Assembly: GCF_023028345.1 (NCBI RefSeq)
Contig: NZ_CP095487.1
Span: 2,852,001 to 2,916,000, forward strand
Direction of reading: 5' to 3'
Origin: Halorientalis marina
Lineage (GTDB): Archaea; Halobacteriota; Halobacteria; Halobacteriales; Haloarculaceae
Length of the DNA stretch: 64,000 bases
Shown here: one piece after another, positions 17,977-26,533 of the stretch
How the letters are laid out: the number at the start of each line of letters is the position of its first letter
How positions within the stretch are numbered: the first letter of the stretch is position 1
Notes under the pieces: generated by a model
The model's database searches: none
What the model was told of the DNA's origin: nothing
Seen by the model: the letters and a program-made list of their open reading frames with translations, nothing else
Position numbers and translations under genes: made by a program

Positions 17977-19236
17977 TCACAGCGGCTCGCCGAAGGCGTA
18001 CACCGTGTTGTGGCTCGTGATTTCCACGTCGACGGTGTCGCCCACTTCGAGGCCGCGTGCCTCGCCGTCGGCGACGACGACCTGGCGGTAGGCCTCGTCG
18101 TAGCCGACCAGCGATTCCTCGCGGCCGTCCTCGGTGAGCAGGACCGACCGCTCGGTCCCGATCATCTCCTCGTAGGCCTCGCCCACGAGGTCCATCTTCA
18201 GCTCCGACATCGCCTTCGAGCGGTCCTTCTTCGTCTGGCCGCCCAGCCCCTTCATGTCGGCCGCATCGGTGCCGGGCCGCTTCGAGAAGCGGGTGACGTT
18301 GATCTTCTCGGGGCGAGTCTCCCGCATGAGCGCCATGCTCTGTGCGTGGTCCGCGGGGTCCTCCGTGGGGAAGCCGACGATGAAGTCCGTCGAGAGCGTC
18401 CAGTAGTCGAGGCGCTCGTCGAAGGTTTCGACGACCTCGACGTACTCTTCCACGGCGTGCTGGCGGCGCATATCCGCGAGCACGCCGTCGCTCCCGGACT
18501 GGACCGGCGCGTGCAGGAAGTTGTAGAGTTCCTCGTTCTCGGCGAAGACCGCCGCCAGCTCTTCGCGGACGCCGTGGACGCCCTTCGGGTTAGCCATGCC
18601 AACGCGGACGCGGAAGTCGCCGTCGATGGCACAGATGCGGTCGAGCAGTTCCGGGAGGAGGCTATCGCCCTGATTCCGGTCCCAGCCGTAGACGCCGGTG
18701 TCCTGCCCGGTGATGCGGAGTTCCTTCGCGCCCGCGTGGACGAGCGCCCGAGCCTTCTCGACGTTCTCCTCGACCGGTGGGCTGTCGATGCGGCCGGTCG
18801 CCTGCTTGGTGATGCAGTACGAGCAGTCGCTCATACAGCCGCGAGCGATGGGGAGGATGCCGACGACGCCGTTCAGCACCGGTTCGGTGTCCGGCGTCAC
18901 CGTCGGACACTCGCCGTTGAGGACGTGCTGGGGCACGTCGTCCCAGTGGAGAACCTCTGCGTCCACGCCGGCCTGCTCGAACTCCTCGCCCTGTGCGAGG
19001 GCCATACAGCCGGTGACGACGAGGTCGCCGGGCGTGGCTTCGTCGAGTTCTTCGGCCCGCCTGAGCATGTTCTGCTCGGTCTTCTCCAGGACCGTGCAGG
19101 TGTTGAGGATGGCTACGTCGGCCTCCTCGGGGCCGTCCGCGGGGTGGTGGCCCCCCTCGCGGAGCGACCGCTCGATCTGCTGGGTCTCACCCCGGTTCGA
19201 GGTGCACCCGTACGTTTCGATGTGATAGCGGGCCAT
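17977..19236 (-). CDS. tRNA (N6-threonylcarbamoyladenosine-37) methylthiotransferase, CDKAL1/MtaB type
   Basis: 419 residues. It adds a methylthio group to t6A37 of tRNAs reading ANN codons. The N-terminal UPF0004 domain has three cluster Cys (YGCTSN, NTCTV and TGCMA); the radical-SAM domain has CMSDCSYC (CxxxCxxC) followed by TKQATGRIDS; and a C-terminal TRAM domain (~350-419) binds tRNA. The archaeal/eukaryotic e-MtaB group is indicated by length and context. The start was set at MARYHIETYGCTSNRG; the reading frame extends upstream to 19464 over the promoter of the divergent gene. Confidence 0.94.
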   Translation of the reverse strand: MARYHIETYGCTSNRGETQQIERSLREGGHHPADGPEEADVAILNTCTVLEKTEQNMLRRAEELDEATPGDLVVTGCMALAQGEEFEQAGVDAEVLHWDDVPQHVLNGECPTVTPDTEPVLNGVVGILPIARGCMSDCSYCITKQATGRIDSPPVEENVEKARALVHAGAKELRITGQDTGVYGWDRNQGDSLLPELLDRICAIDGDFRVRVGMANPKGVHGVREELAAVFAENEELYNFLHAPVQSGSDGVLADMRRQHAVEEYVEVVETFDERLDYWTLSTDFIVGFPTEDPADHAQSMALMRETRPEKINVTRFSKRPGTDAADMKGLGGQTKKDRSKAMSELKMDLVGEAYEEMIGTERSVLLTEDGREESLVGYDEAYRQVVVADGEARGLEVGDTVDVEITSHNTVYAFGEPL

Positions 19237-19320
19237 CGCGTACAGACTCTCGCCGCTCCGGGCGCAAAAACGCGACGAATCGGGGCGACCGACCGAGCAG
19301 TGGCGTGACGAGCACGGCAG

Positions 19321-19330
19321 GATTATATCC
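19321..19330 (+). promoter_or_regulatory. TATA box of the second spermidine-synthase-like gene
   Basis: GATTATATCC lies about 27 nt upstream of the GTG at 19352, the spacing for a leaderless transcript. It supports the GTG start in a G+C-rich region. Confidence 0.65.
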
Positions 19331-19351
19331 GTCCCACTGCTAACGCGTGTC

Positions 19352-20911
19352 GTGTCACGGTCACGAGCCGCGGTCGACGTGTCCCCGGTCGGGTTCGCCG
19401 TCTTCGCCTCCGGCGTCGCGAGCATGGGCCTGGAGATCGTCGCCGGCCGCCTGCTCGCGCCCACGTACGGGAGCAGTATCTACGTCTGGGGAGCGATCAT
19501 CGGGGTGTTCCTCACCGCGCTCAGCGTCGGCTACTGGGCCGGCGGGAAGCGAGCGGCGACGGGCGCATCACGGCGAGCAATCGCCGCCGTCTTCGTCGGG
19601 TCGGCGCTGTTCGTCGCCGCGCTTATCGTCGGCGGCGAGTGGGTGATCCGGGCGAGCGCCGATCTACCGATTCCACAGCGGTACGCGCCGCTCGTCCCGA
19701 TCACCGTCCTCTTCGGGCCGCCGACCGTCCTGCTCGGGTTCGTCAGCCCCTACGCCGCGGAACTGGTCGAGGCCGAGAGCACGGGCGGCGCGTCCGGCCA
19801 CGTCTACGCGCTCGGGACCGTCGGCAGCATCGTCGGCGCGTTCGCGACGACGTTCGCGCTGATCCCCTACGTCGGCGTGACGCTGATCGAGTTCGCCTTC
19901 GGCGTCGTCCTCGTCGTCGCCGCGCTCGCGCTGGCAGATCGGGAAGATACCGCCACCTGGAGCGGCGTCTTCGCCGCGATCGTCCTCCTGTTGCTCGCCT
20001 TCTCGCTCGCGGCGTACACCCCCGTCGGCGACCGCACGGTCTACCAGACACAGACGGCGTACCAGGAACTCCGGGTCGCCGACGACGACGGCGTCCGGAC
20101 GCTGTACCTCGACGGCGTCCGCCACAGTGCGATGGACCTCGACCAGCCCACCCGCTACGTCTTCGGGTACACCCGCTACTTTCATATGCCGCTGCTGTTC
20201 CGTGACTCCCCCGACGTGGACCGGGTGCTGTTCGTCGGCGGGGGCGGCTTTTCCGGCCCCAAGCGCTACGCCCACGAGTACGACGTGACCGTCGACGTCG
20301 TCGAGATCGACCCCGCCGTGGTCGACGCCGCCCAGCAGTATTTCAACGTCTCCGAATCCGAGAAGCTGAACATCCACACGCGGGACGGCCGCGTGTTCCT
20401 CCAGGAGACCAACCGGACCTACGACGTGATCGTCCTCGACGCCTACCGGTCGGACCAGGTGCCACACCACCTGACGACGGTCGAGTTCATGCGCGAGGCG
20501 CGGTCGCATCTGAGCGAGGACGGCGTGCTCGTCGCCAACGTCATCTCCGCGCGGAGCGGGGCCGGCTCGGAGTTCTACCGCGCCCAGTACCGCACGATGC
20601 GCGAGGTGTTCCCACAGGTGTACAGTTTCCCGACGAGCAACACCGAGTCCCTTCAGAACATCGAACTCGTTGCGACCGTCGACGACGGACGGGTGACCGA
20701 ATCGGAGCTCCGCGAGCGCAACCGGGCCCGTGACATCGGGATCGACCTCTCGAACGAAATCAGGAGCTACCAGTCGGACGTGGCCGTCGGCGATGTCCCG
20801 GTCCTCCGGGACGACTACGCGCCCGTCGACCGCCTCCTGCGGTCACAGGCGGGCCAGCGCTACGTCGTCGAAGCGGCGAACGAAACGACGACGGCCACGC
20901 CGAGGCCCTGA
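19352..20911 (+). CDS. Fused membrane / spermidine-synthase-like protein (second paralogue)
   Basis: 519 residues with a GTG start. The N-terminal ~225 residues hold 7-8 membrane segments beginning GFAVFASGVASMGLEIVAGRLLAP, the pattern of MFS-fused spermidine synthases. The C-terminal Rossmann domain has VGGGGFSGP, VEIDPAVVDAAQQYF and VIVLDAYRSDQVPHHLTT. VEIDP and the LDAY segment correspond to the cofactor and active-site edges of aminopropyltransferases, but the Gly-Asp of the GGGDG loop is missing. Substrate unknown. The stop codon directly abuts the stop of the convergent deoC (no bases between). Confidence 0.87.
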   Translation: MSRSRAAVDVSPVGFAVFASGVASMGLEIVAGRLLAPTYGSSIYVWGAIIGVFLTALSVGYWAGGKRAATGASRRAIAAVFVGSALFVAALIVGGEWVIRASADLPIPQRYAPLVPITVLFGPPTVLLGFVSPYAAELVEAESTGGASGHVYALGTVGSIVGAFATTFALIPYVGVTLIEFAFGVVLVVAALALADREDTATWSGVFAAIVLLLLAFSLAAYTPVGDRTVYQTQTAYQELRVADDDGVRTLYLDGVRHSAMDLDQPTRYVFGYTRYFHMPLLFRDSPDVDRVLFVGGGGFSGPKRYAHEYDVTVDVVEIDPAVVDAAQQYFNVSESEKLNIHTRDGRVFLQETNRTYDVIVLDAYRSDQVPHHLTTVEFMREARSHLSEDGVLVANVISARSGAGSEFYRAQYRTMREVFPQVYSFPTSNTESLQNIELVATVDDGRVTESELRERNRARDIGIDLSNEIRSYQSDVAVGDVPVLRDDYAPVDRLLRSQAGQRYVVEAANETTTATPRP

Positions 20912-21667
20912 TCATTCCTCGTCGGAATCGTCCGCGCCGTCACTGCCTGCCCCCTCGACGTTGGTGTCTCCCTCGTCGTCCCCGGCGCCCGACTCGTCGT
21001 CCGAGTCGGTACCGCGCATGTAGTCGACCCCGTCGTCAGCCGTCGCGTCCTGCCACTCCGCGACGATGACGTCGCCGCTACTGGCACCGATTCGTTCGGC
21101 GCCCGCATCGAGCATCGATTTCGCGTCTTCCCACGAGCCGATTCCGCCGCTGGCTTTGACCGGGAGGTAGTCGCTCATCAGTTCGACGTCGGCGACCGTC
21201 GCGCCGCCGTCGCCGAAGCCGGTCGCGGTCTTGAGGTAGTCGGCACCGGCCTCGACCGCCAGTTCGCAGGCCCGGTGGAGCTGGTCGTCGGTCAGGGACG
21301 GCGCCTCGACGATGACTTTCACCGGGAGCGGAACGCTGGCGACGACCGATTCGATGTCCTCGCGGTAGCGGTCGTCTTCGCTGCCGAGGAGCAAGCCGGC
21401 GTTGGCGACGAGATCGATCTCGTCGGCCCCGTCCAGCCACGCGCGCTCCGCTTCGGCGCACTTGACGGTCGTGGGGTGTTGGCCGTGTGGGAAGCCGACG
21501 ACGGTAGCAACCAGTACATCCGTGGCGTACCCACGCATATCGACGTAACACGGTGGAATACAGACGTTGGTCCCGTACTCCATCGCCTCGTCGAACAGCG
21601 TTAACACGTCCTCGCCCGTCGTCGTCGGCCCGAGCACCGTGTGATCGACCCGCCCCGGAAGCGTCAT
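20912..21667 (-). CDS. deoC: Deoxyribose-phosphate aldolase
   Basis: 251 residues. It cleaves 2-deoxyribose-5-phosphate to acetaldehyde and glyceraldehyde-3-phosphate in (deoxy)nucleoside breakdown. The Schiff-base Lys is in YLKTATGFG, a second Lys in VKASGGIG, and VCIPPCYV is at the N-terminal barrel strand. After the barrel (~210 residues) the protein has an Asp/Gly/Ser/Glu-rich tail of about 40 residues not needed by the family. ATG 21667 is chosen because the TATA-like GGTTTATG (about 21695-21702) lies ~30 nt upstream and covers the next in-frame ATG (21694). Uridine phosphorylase is encoded 2.5 kb away. Confidence 0.93.
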   Translation of the reverse strand: MTLPGRVDHTVLGPTTTGEDVLTLFDEAMEYGTNVCIPPCYVDMRGYATDVLVATVVGFPHGQHPTTVKCAEAERAWLDGADEIDLVANAGLLLGSEDDRYREDIESVVASVPLPVKVIVEAPSLTDDQLHRACELAVEAGADYLKTATGFGDGGATVADVELMSDYLPVKASGGIGSWEDAKSMLDAGAERIGASSGDVIVAEWQDATADDGVDYMRGTDSDDESGAGDDEGDTNVEGAGSDGADDSDEE

Positions 21668-21694
21668 GCCCCCGGATTCAGCCGACTCCCACAT

Positions 21695-21702
21695 AAACCC
21701 GG
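21695..21702 (-). promoter_or_regulatory. TATA box of deoC
   Basis: GGTTTATG on the reverse strand, about 30 nt upstream of the deoC ATG at 21667. It places transcription start at or near the start codon and rules against translation from the in-frame ATG at 21694, which lies within it. Confidence 0.5.
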
Positions 21703-21758
21703 TCGCCGCGATGGCGTGTATCGGAACGCTTTCGGCCGCCCGGCGACCCTCCACGGAC

Positions 21759-22604
21759 ATGTCGCAGACCCCCGGGACCGTCGTCCTGCAACTGCTTCCG
21801 AGCGGGCTCGTCGTCCCACCGGTGCCGTACCTGTTCGTACTAGCCGTCGCCGGCGGCGCCGTCGTCGGGCTGGTCTACAGCCGTCGGCCGCCGGTCACAC
21901 AGCGAGTCGTCGCCGCGTTCGCCCCCTGGATGGTCGCCGGCGCCGCGCTCCACGCGCTGTATCAGCGCGAGGCCGTGCCAGCGGTCGTCGCGCCACTGGC
22001 CGGCGCACCGGCGGTTTACGTCACGACGTTCACGATAGCCGGTGGCGTGTGGCTGGCGCTCTCGCTGGCCGGTAGCGAGGTGCCGGCCCGACTGGCAGTC
22101 GCGGGTGCCGTCGCCGCCCTGATCCCGAGCGGTCTGGTCCTCCGGACAGGCGTCACGGCCGGGACCTTCTCGCCGGTCATCCCACTGGCGGCCCTAGTCG
22201 TCGCCGTCCTCCTCGCTGGCCTGGTGTACGCGGCGATGGCACGAGTCCGGCCGACACCGGTCGACCGGGCCGGACTACTCGGCGTGCTCGTCGTCTTCGG
22301 ACACACGCTCGACGGCGTTTCGACGGCGGTCGGTGTCGACCTCCTCGGGACGGGAGAGCGGAGTCCGCTCCCGCGTGCGATCATGGACCTGGCCCGCGAA
22401 CTCCCGACGGCACCGCTCATCGGCGAGGGGTGGCTGTTCGTGCTTGTCAAACTCAGCGTCGCAGTGGTCGTCCTCGACCTCTTCGGCGACTTCGTCGAGG
22501 ACGACCCGGTCTGGGGGAACACGGCCCTCGGTGTGGTCGCCGCCGTCGGGCTCGGCCCCGGCGCCCACAACCTCCTGCTTTTCGCGGCCGTCGGCCCCGT
22601 CTGA
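21759..22604 (+). CDS. DUF63 family archaeal membrane protein
   Basis: 281 residues with about seven hydrophobic segments. Recognisable DUF63 features are [16 protein letters not shown] in the middle, [10 protein letters not shown], and a C-terminal [16 protein letters not shown]63 is an archaea-specific family of unknown role in the membrane. The start is at [16 protein letters not shown]; the frame is open back to 21666 but that part overlaps deoC's promoter. It is divergent from deoC. Confidence 0.88.
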   Translation: MSQTPGTVVLQLLPSGLVVPPVPYLFVLAVAGGAVVGLVYSRRPPVTQRVVAAFAPWMVAGAALHALYQREAVPAVVAPLAGAPAVYVTTFTIAGGVWLALSLAGSEVPARLAVAGAVAALIPSGLVLRTGVTAGTFSPVIPLAALVVAVLLAGLVYAAMARVRPTPVDRAGLLGVLVVFGHTLDGVSTAVGVDLLGTGERSPLPRAIMDLARELPTAPLIGEGWLFVLVKLSVAVVVLDLFGDFVEDDPVWGNTALGVVAAVGLGPGAHNLLLFAAVGPV

Positions 22605-22932
22605 GTGTCACGGCCGGTGTCCCGGGAGGACAGTCACGCCGGAGCCGTCGCTCCGCGTCGTCCGGAAAATGGGGATGAGAGTGAGGATGGGTCGGTATCG
22701 GTCGACCCGTGGTGTTGGGGTTCGTCGAGAGTGAGGTTCGGTGTTGGGGGTGAGGGGAGTCGGACGCGGTCTGCGGTGGACGGACACCGAACGGAACCGT
22801 CCACGCCCCCGCGTCCCTATTCCATCCATGTACGCAGGAGAGTATAAAGGTTACTGCTTGTGCACCTTGTTTCGTAAGGGCGAAGTTTGGGTTAATGCGT
22901 CCTGAAACCCGGTCATAGGAATCCAAAGCTAT
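22605..22932 (+). other. 328-nt non-coding stretch with tandem TATA elements
   Basis: No convincing reading frame is seen. The first ~220 nt are G-rich. At about 22841-22852 there is a strong TATA-like AGAGTATAAAGG, and AGCTATATGC at about 22927-22936 lies ~27 nt before the ATG at 22960. The second can drive a leaderless mRNA for the downstream gene; the first could produce a leader of ~90 nt or a small RNA. A GGGTC/GACCC inverted repeat lies near 22687-22706. Confidence 0.45.
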
Positions 22933-22959
22933 ATGCGGAAGGGAGAAAAATGGACTCAT

Positions 22960-23640
22960 ATGCCCTCAGACTCCGATTCGGACGAGTATCCTCGTGCGCC
23001 GGCCCAGAAGGCCCGCGACGAGAACATACTCGGAGTCTTCGAGGCGACCGACGATCCGGTGTTGACGACCGCGGAGGTCGCAGCGGAACTCCCGATCGGG
23101 AAGCGCGCGACGCTGAACCGGCTGGAGGATCTCGTCGAACGGGGGGAAATCGAGTCGAAGGACGTGGGAGTGGGCCGTGTCTGGTGGCGCGTGGCGCCGC
23201 CGGAGCCCGAACCGGAGCCGGAACCGGCTCCTGCTCCGGATTCCGCGGCCGAACCGGTCGACGTGCCCGAAGTCGAATCGGTTCCGGGACCGACGGCCGG
23301 GAGCGGACAGGCGAGCCAGCCGCCGGGCGAGGAGCCGCCCGTCGAGGCGCTGAGTCCGCGCTGGGCGTTCATCGGAAGCCTCGGCCGACACTCGGTGTTC
23401 GCCGGACTCTTTCTCATCGGCCTCCTGTTGACCGAGTCGATCACGACCCAGGTCCTGTTGCCAGTCTCGGTGCCGCGCCTGTTCCTCACGGCGTTCGTCT
23501 TCTTCCTCATCGGATTCCCCTGCTACGCCGCCTACCGGACGAAGCTCTACCTCGATTCGGTCGACCTCTCGTTTTCACAGTTGACCGGCCGGCTCCCTGT
23601 ACCGCGTGGGGAGTCGGGGCCACGCAGTGATTCGGACTGA
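22960..23640 (+). CDS. Winged-helix protein with C-terminal membrane anchor
   Basis: 226 residues from MPSDSDSDEYPRAPAQKARD. Residues ~20-75 form a winged helix (ENILGVFEATDDPVLTTAEVA...KRATLNRLEDLVERGEI...GVGRVWWR). A linker rich in Pro-Glu and Pro-Ala follows, then two hydrophobic segments (about 140-165 and 170-190) and a basic tail. This looks like a DNA-binding protein tethered to the membrane. The ATG at 22960 was preferred over 22933 because the TATA AGCTATATGC precedes it by ~27 nt. The next gene starts in the stop (TGATG). Confidence 0.78.
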   Translation: MPSDSDSDEYPRAPAQKARDENILGVFEATDDPVLTTAEVAAELPIGKRATLNRLEDLVERGEIESKDVGVGRVWWRVAPPEPEPEPEPAPAPDSAAEPVDVPEVESVPGPTAGSGQASQPPGEEPPVEALSPRWAFIGSLGRHSVFAGLFLIGLLLTESITTQVLLPVSVPRLFLTAFVFFLIGFPCYAAYRTKLYLDSVDLSFSQLTGRLPVPRGESGPRSDSD

Positions 23641-24143
23641 TGATCGTCGCACACGTCGGGCACACGACGCCGGTTCCGGCGACCGTCTGGCTCGCCGCCG
23701 CGGTCGTCTCGGGCCTGCTCGCCGCCGTCGCGATGGACGTTCCCCTGACGAGACTCGCGACCGGCTGGACGCCCGCGACGGTCGCGGCCTCGGTCCTCCA
23801 GGGGACCGTCCCGTCGAAGGTCTCCCGGACGGAAGCCGCGGTGCTCCACCACGCGGTCGGGCCGATGGCCGCCGTTCTCTACGCACTCGTCGGGATCGGA
23901 CTGGCCGCGGTCCTGCCGGCGGTGGCCCGGGTCGCGGGCCTCGAAATCGCGGCCCACCTGCTCGCGGCGGGCCTCGTGACGCTGTTCGTCTACGGACTGT
24001 TCGCCTGGGTCGTCCTCCCGCGGTACGGTGGCGAGGCCCGCGACCGCCTGCCGGCCGTTCGCCGGGACTGGCTCGTGTCCGCGCTGGTGTTCGGCGTGAC
24101 ACTCGCCATCGTCGTCCCCGGTGTGATCGCGGCCGTCCGGTGA
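23640..24143 (+). CDS. Membrane protein coupled to winged-helix protein
   Basis: 167 residues with four to five hydrophobic segments (about 15-35, 65-90, 98-125 and 140-165). No family is recognised; the arrangement resembles small haloarchaeal multi-pass proteins. The start codon shares a base with the previous stop codon (TGATG), so it is co-translated with the membrane-tethered winged-helix protein and may be its partner in the membrane. Confidence 0.7.
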   Translation: MIVAHVGHTTPVPATVWLAAAVVSGLLAAVAMDVPLTRLATGWTPATVAASVLQGTVPSKVSRTEAAVLHHAVGPMAAVLYALVGIGLAAVLPAVARVAGLEIAAHLLAAGLVTLFVYGLFAWVVLPRYGGEARDRLPAVRRDWLVSALVFGVTLAIVVPGVIAAVR

Positions 24144-24173
24144 CCGGACGCTCTTAGTAGCCTCTCGCACAAG

Positions 24174-24180
24174 GGAGGTG
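24174..24180 (+). promoter_or_regulatory. Shine-Dalgarno sequence of udp
   Basis: GGAGGTG directly before the ATG at 24182 (one-base gap). It matches the anti-Shine-Dalgarno core well, which is unusual here because most starts in the window look leaderless. CTCTTAGTAG further upstream is a weak TATA candidate. Confidence 0.5.
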
Positions 24181-24181
24181 T

Positions 24182-24958
24182 ATGTCGAAGCAACCGCACC
24201 TGCTCGTGAGCGAAGGCGACCTGGCGGACGTGGCGCTCGTCCCCGGCGACCCGGGCCGCGTCGACCGTATCGCGGGCATGTGTGACGAATCGACCGAACT
24301 GACCTACAACCGCGAGTACAAGGTCGTCAACGCGACCTACGAGGGGCGTGATCTGACGATCTGTTCGACCGGGGTCGGGAGCCCGTCGGCGGCGGTCGCG
24401 GTCGAGGAACTGGAGCGCGTCGGCGTGGAGACGCTCATCCGCGTCGGAACGACTGGGGCGCTCCAGCGCGGGATCGAGATCGGCGACATGGTGGTCGCCA
24501 CCGGCGCAGCCAAAGACGAGGGAACGACGAAGCGCTACGAGAAGGCGACCTATCCTGCCGTTCCCGACTACGGGGTGCTGTCGGCCCTCGTCGAGGCCGC
24601 CGAGGCAAACGAGACGCGAGCGGCCGCGGACGCCAGTGGGGAGGCCGAACCCGAGGGCGCCGGAGGCCGGGTCCACGTCGGCCCAATAGCGACTGACGAC
24701 GCCTTCTACGCCGAAACCGACGAGTACGTCGACGACTGGGAGCGCGCCGGCCTGCTCGCCGTCGAGATGGAGGCCGCGGCGATCTTCTCGCTGGCGCGCC
24801 GGAAGGGGATGGCCGCCGGCGCGATCTGTACCGTCGACGGGAACCTCGTCGAGGGAACACAGAAGGGCGAGACGGAAGACGACGAACTGCCCGCGAAAGC
24901 GAAGGACAACGTCGAGCGGGCGATCCACATCGCACTCGACGCGACGACGACGCTCTGA
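24182..24958 (+). CDS. udp: Uridine phosphorylase
   Basis: 258 residues of the nucleoside phosphorylase (PNP/UDP) family. It splits uridine (possibly other nucleosides) with phosphate to base and ribose-1-phosphate. Motifs: VALVPGDPGRVDRIA (phosphate binding), ICSTGVGSPSAAVAVEEL, LIRVGTTGALQ, and AVEMEAAAIFSLAR, the ribose-binding Glu-Met-Glu segment. Residues ~140-165 are a Glu/Ala/Gly-rich insertion, a typical halophilic loop. With deoC nearby it fits nucleoside salvage, though the two genes are not in one operon. A strong ribosome-binding site precedes it. Confidence 0.92.
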   Translation: MSKQPHLLVSEGDLADVALVPGDPGRVDRIAGMCDESTELTYNREYKVVNATYEGRDLTICSTGVGSPSAAVAVEELERVGVETLIRVGTTGALQRGIEIGDMVVATGAAKDEGTTKRYEKATYPAVPDYGVLSALVEAAEANETRAAADASGEAEPEGAGGRVHVGPIATDDAFYAETDEYVDDWERAGLLAVEMEAAAIFSLARRKGMAAGAICTVDGNLVEGTQKGETEDDELPAKAKDNVERAIHIALDATTTL

Positions 24959-25000
24959 CCCCAGCAGGCGACTTTTGTGAGTTCGCCGTCAACGGCGGGT

Positions 25001-26533
25001 ATGCTCGGCGGGACGCGACGGCGACTTGTGGTGCTGATCGGTCGGTTGCGCCGGTTCCAGCGCCGGCGAGTCCGGGCGTTTCGCGCCTGGCTCGAGCACA
25101 CGCGGAACCTGTTGCATCTGTCCGTGCTCCTCCTGATGCCCCTCGTGCTGGGCCTCGTGACGGCGCTATCGAACGCCGTTCAGGAACTACCCTTCCTCCT
25201 CTTTCCGCCGCTGGCGTCCGGGGCGTACACGCTGTTCGCACAGCCGGAGAGCCGGTACGCCTCACCACGGCGGTTCGTCGGCGGGCTGACGGCGGGCGCG
25301 GTCTGTGGCTGGTTGGCGCTCGAACTCACGGCCGTGCTCCGCTACCAGCCCTCGTCCGGAGGGTTCTCGGTCGATCCGTTCGCCGTCGGGCTCGCAGTGT
25401 TCCTGACCGGCGCGGTCACCTGGGGGCTCGACATGGAGGAGGCCTCCGCGTTCGCCGCGGCCCTGCTCGTCCAGGTCACCGACTTCACGGCCACGTCCCG
25501 CTGGACGTACGTGGTCTCCGTGTTCCTGTCGAGCGCGATCGTGGCCGCCATCTTCGTCGTCTGGCGGTCGCGGTTCTACGAACGTCGCGACCGGTACCTC
25601 TACCAGTCGACGAACGGCGACGACCACGTCCTCGTCCCGATGCGCACGGAGGGGGCGGACCGCACGGCGATGCTCGGCGCACACCTGGCAGCAGCACACG
25701 ACGCGGGAAAGGTCGTCCTGCTCGACCTCGTCGGGGACGCAGAGACGGCGGCCGCCGAATCCGAGTTGCTGGACCGGGACGCCGACCGACTGCGGGCGGC
25801 CGACGGCGGCGAGCCGACCGGGTCGAACACGGAGGGAGGGGATCCCGAGGGGTCGGCGACGGCCGACCGACCGGTGTCCGACGCCGTCACCGGGGACGAT
25901 GGAATCGCAGCGCGGGCGAGACGCCTCGAGGAGCGGGCCAGCGACATCGAGACACAGGTCGGAGTTCCCTGCGAGGTCGTCATCGCGGTGGCCGACGGCT
26001 CGCCCGCGACGACGGTAATCCGGACCGCTCACGAGGTGAACTGCGATCTGATCGCGGCGCCCTACGAGGAGCGTCACGGGAGCCTGTCGCCGTTCGTCCG
26101 GGCGCTGTTCCGTGGGAGTACCGACGTTCTCGTCCACCGGTCGGCGGGGGACCGGACCCGGTGGCGCCGGGTCATGGTTCCCGTCCGTCGCGCGGGCGAC
26201 GTGGCACACGCGATGGTCGATTTCGCACTCCGCCTGACCGGGCGGACGGGCCAGGTCAGCGTCTGTAACTGCATCGAGCCGCGTCGGGGGCGGCGGGAAG
26301 CCGAGGAGATGCTCGCCGACCTCGTCGAACCGTTCGACGGGCCGATCGAGTCGCGGGTCGCCCGCCAGCCCATCGAGTCGTTCCTCGCGGACCACGGGCC
26401 ACACTACGACCTCGTGTTCATGGGTGCCTCTATGGACCGTTCGGCAGCCTCACGGCTCGTCTCGCCCCCGACCTTCGAGCGGATCCAGGACATCGACTGC
26501 GACGTGGCGATCGTCGACCGGAACTACGAGTGA
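25001..26533 (+). CDS. HPP-domain membrane protein fused to universal-stress-type domains
   Basis: 510 residues. The first ~190 residues are an HPP-type membrane domain with four to five segments (FPPLASGAYTLFAQPESRYASPRRFVGG is the HPP-like signature region). The rest is cytoplasmic: two Usp-like alpha/beta units (about 200-355 and 375-508), separated by an acidic linker, the second with VMVPVRRAGDV and VFMGAS. HPP proteins are implicated in anion (nitrite) transport in plants; here a Usp sensor may regulate the membrane part. The start is ATG 25001. Its last 10 nt overlap the convergent K+ channel gene. Confidence 0.83.
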   Translation: MLGGTRRRLVVLIGRLRRFQRRRVRAFRAWLEHTRNLLHLSVLLLMPLVLGLVTALSNAVQELPFLLFPPLASGAYTLFAQPESRYASPRRFVGGLTAGAVCGWLALELTAVLRYQPSSGGFSVDPFAVGLAVFLTGAVTWGLDMEEASAFAAALLVQVTDFTATSRWTYVVSVFLSSAIVAAIFVVWRSRFYERRDRYLYQSTNGDDHVLVPMRTEGADRTAMLGAHLAAAHDAGKVVLLDLVGDAETAAAESELLDRDADRLRAADGGEPTGSNTEGGDPEGSATADRPVSDAVTGDDGIAARARRLEERASDIETQVGVPCEVVIAVADGSPATTVIRTAHEVNCDLIAAPYEERHGSLSPFVRALFRGSTDVLVHRSAGDRTRWRRVMVPVRRAGDVAHAMVDFALRLTGRTGQVSVCNCIEPRRGRREAEEMLADLVEPFDGPIESRVARQPIESFLADHGPHYDLVFMGASMDRSAASRLVSPPTFERIQDIDCDVAIVDRNYE

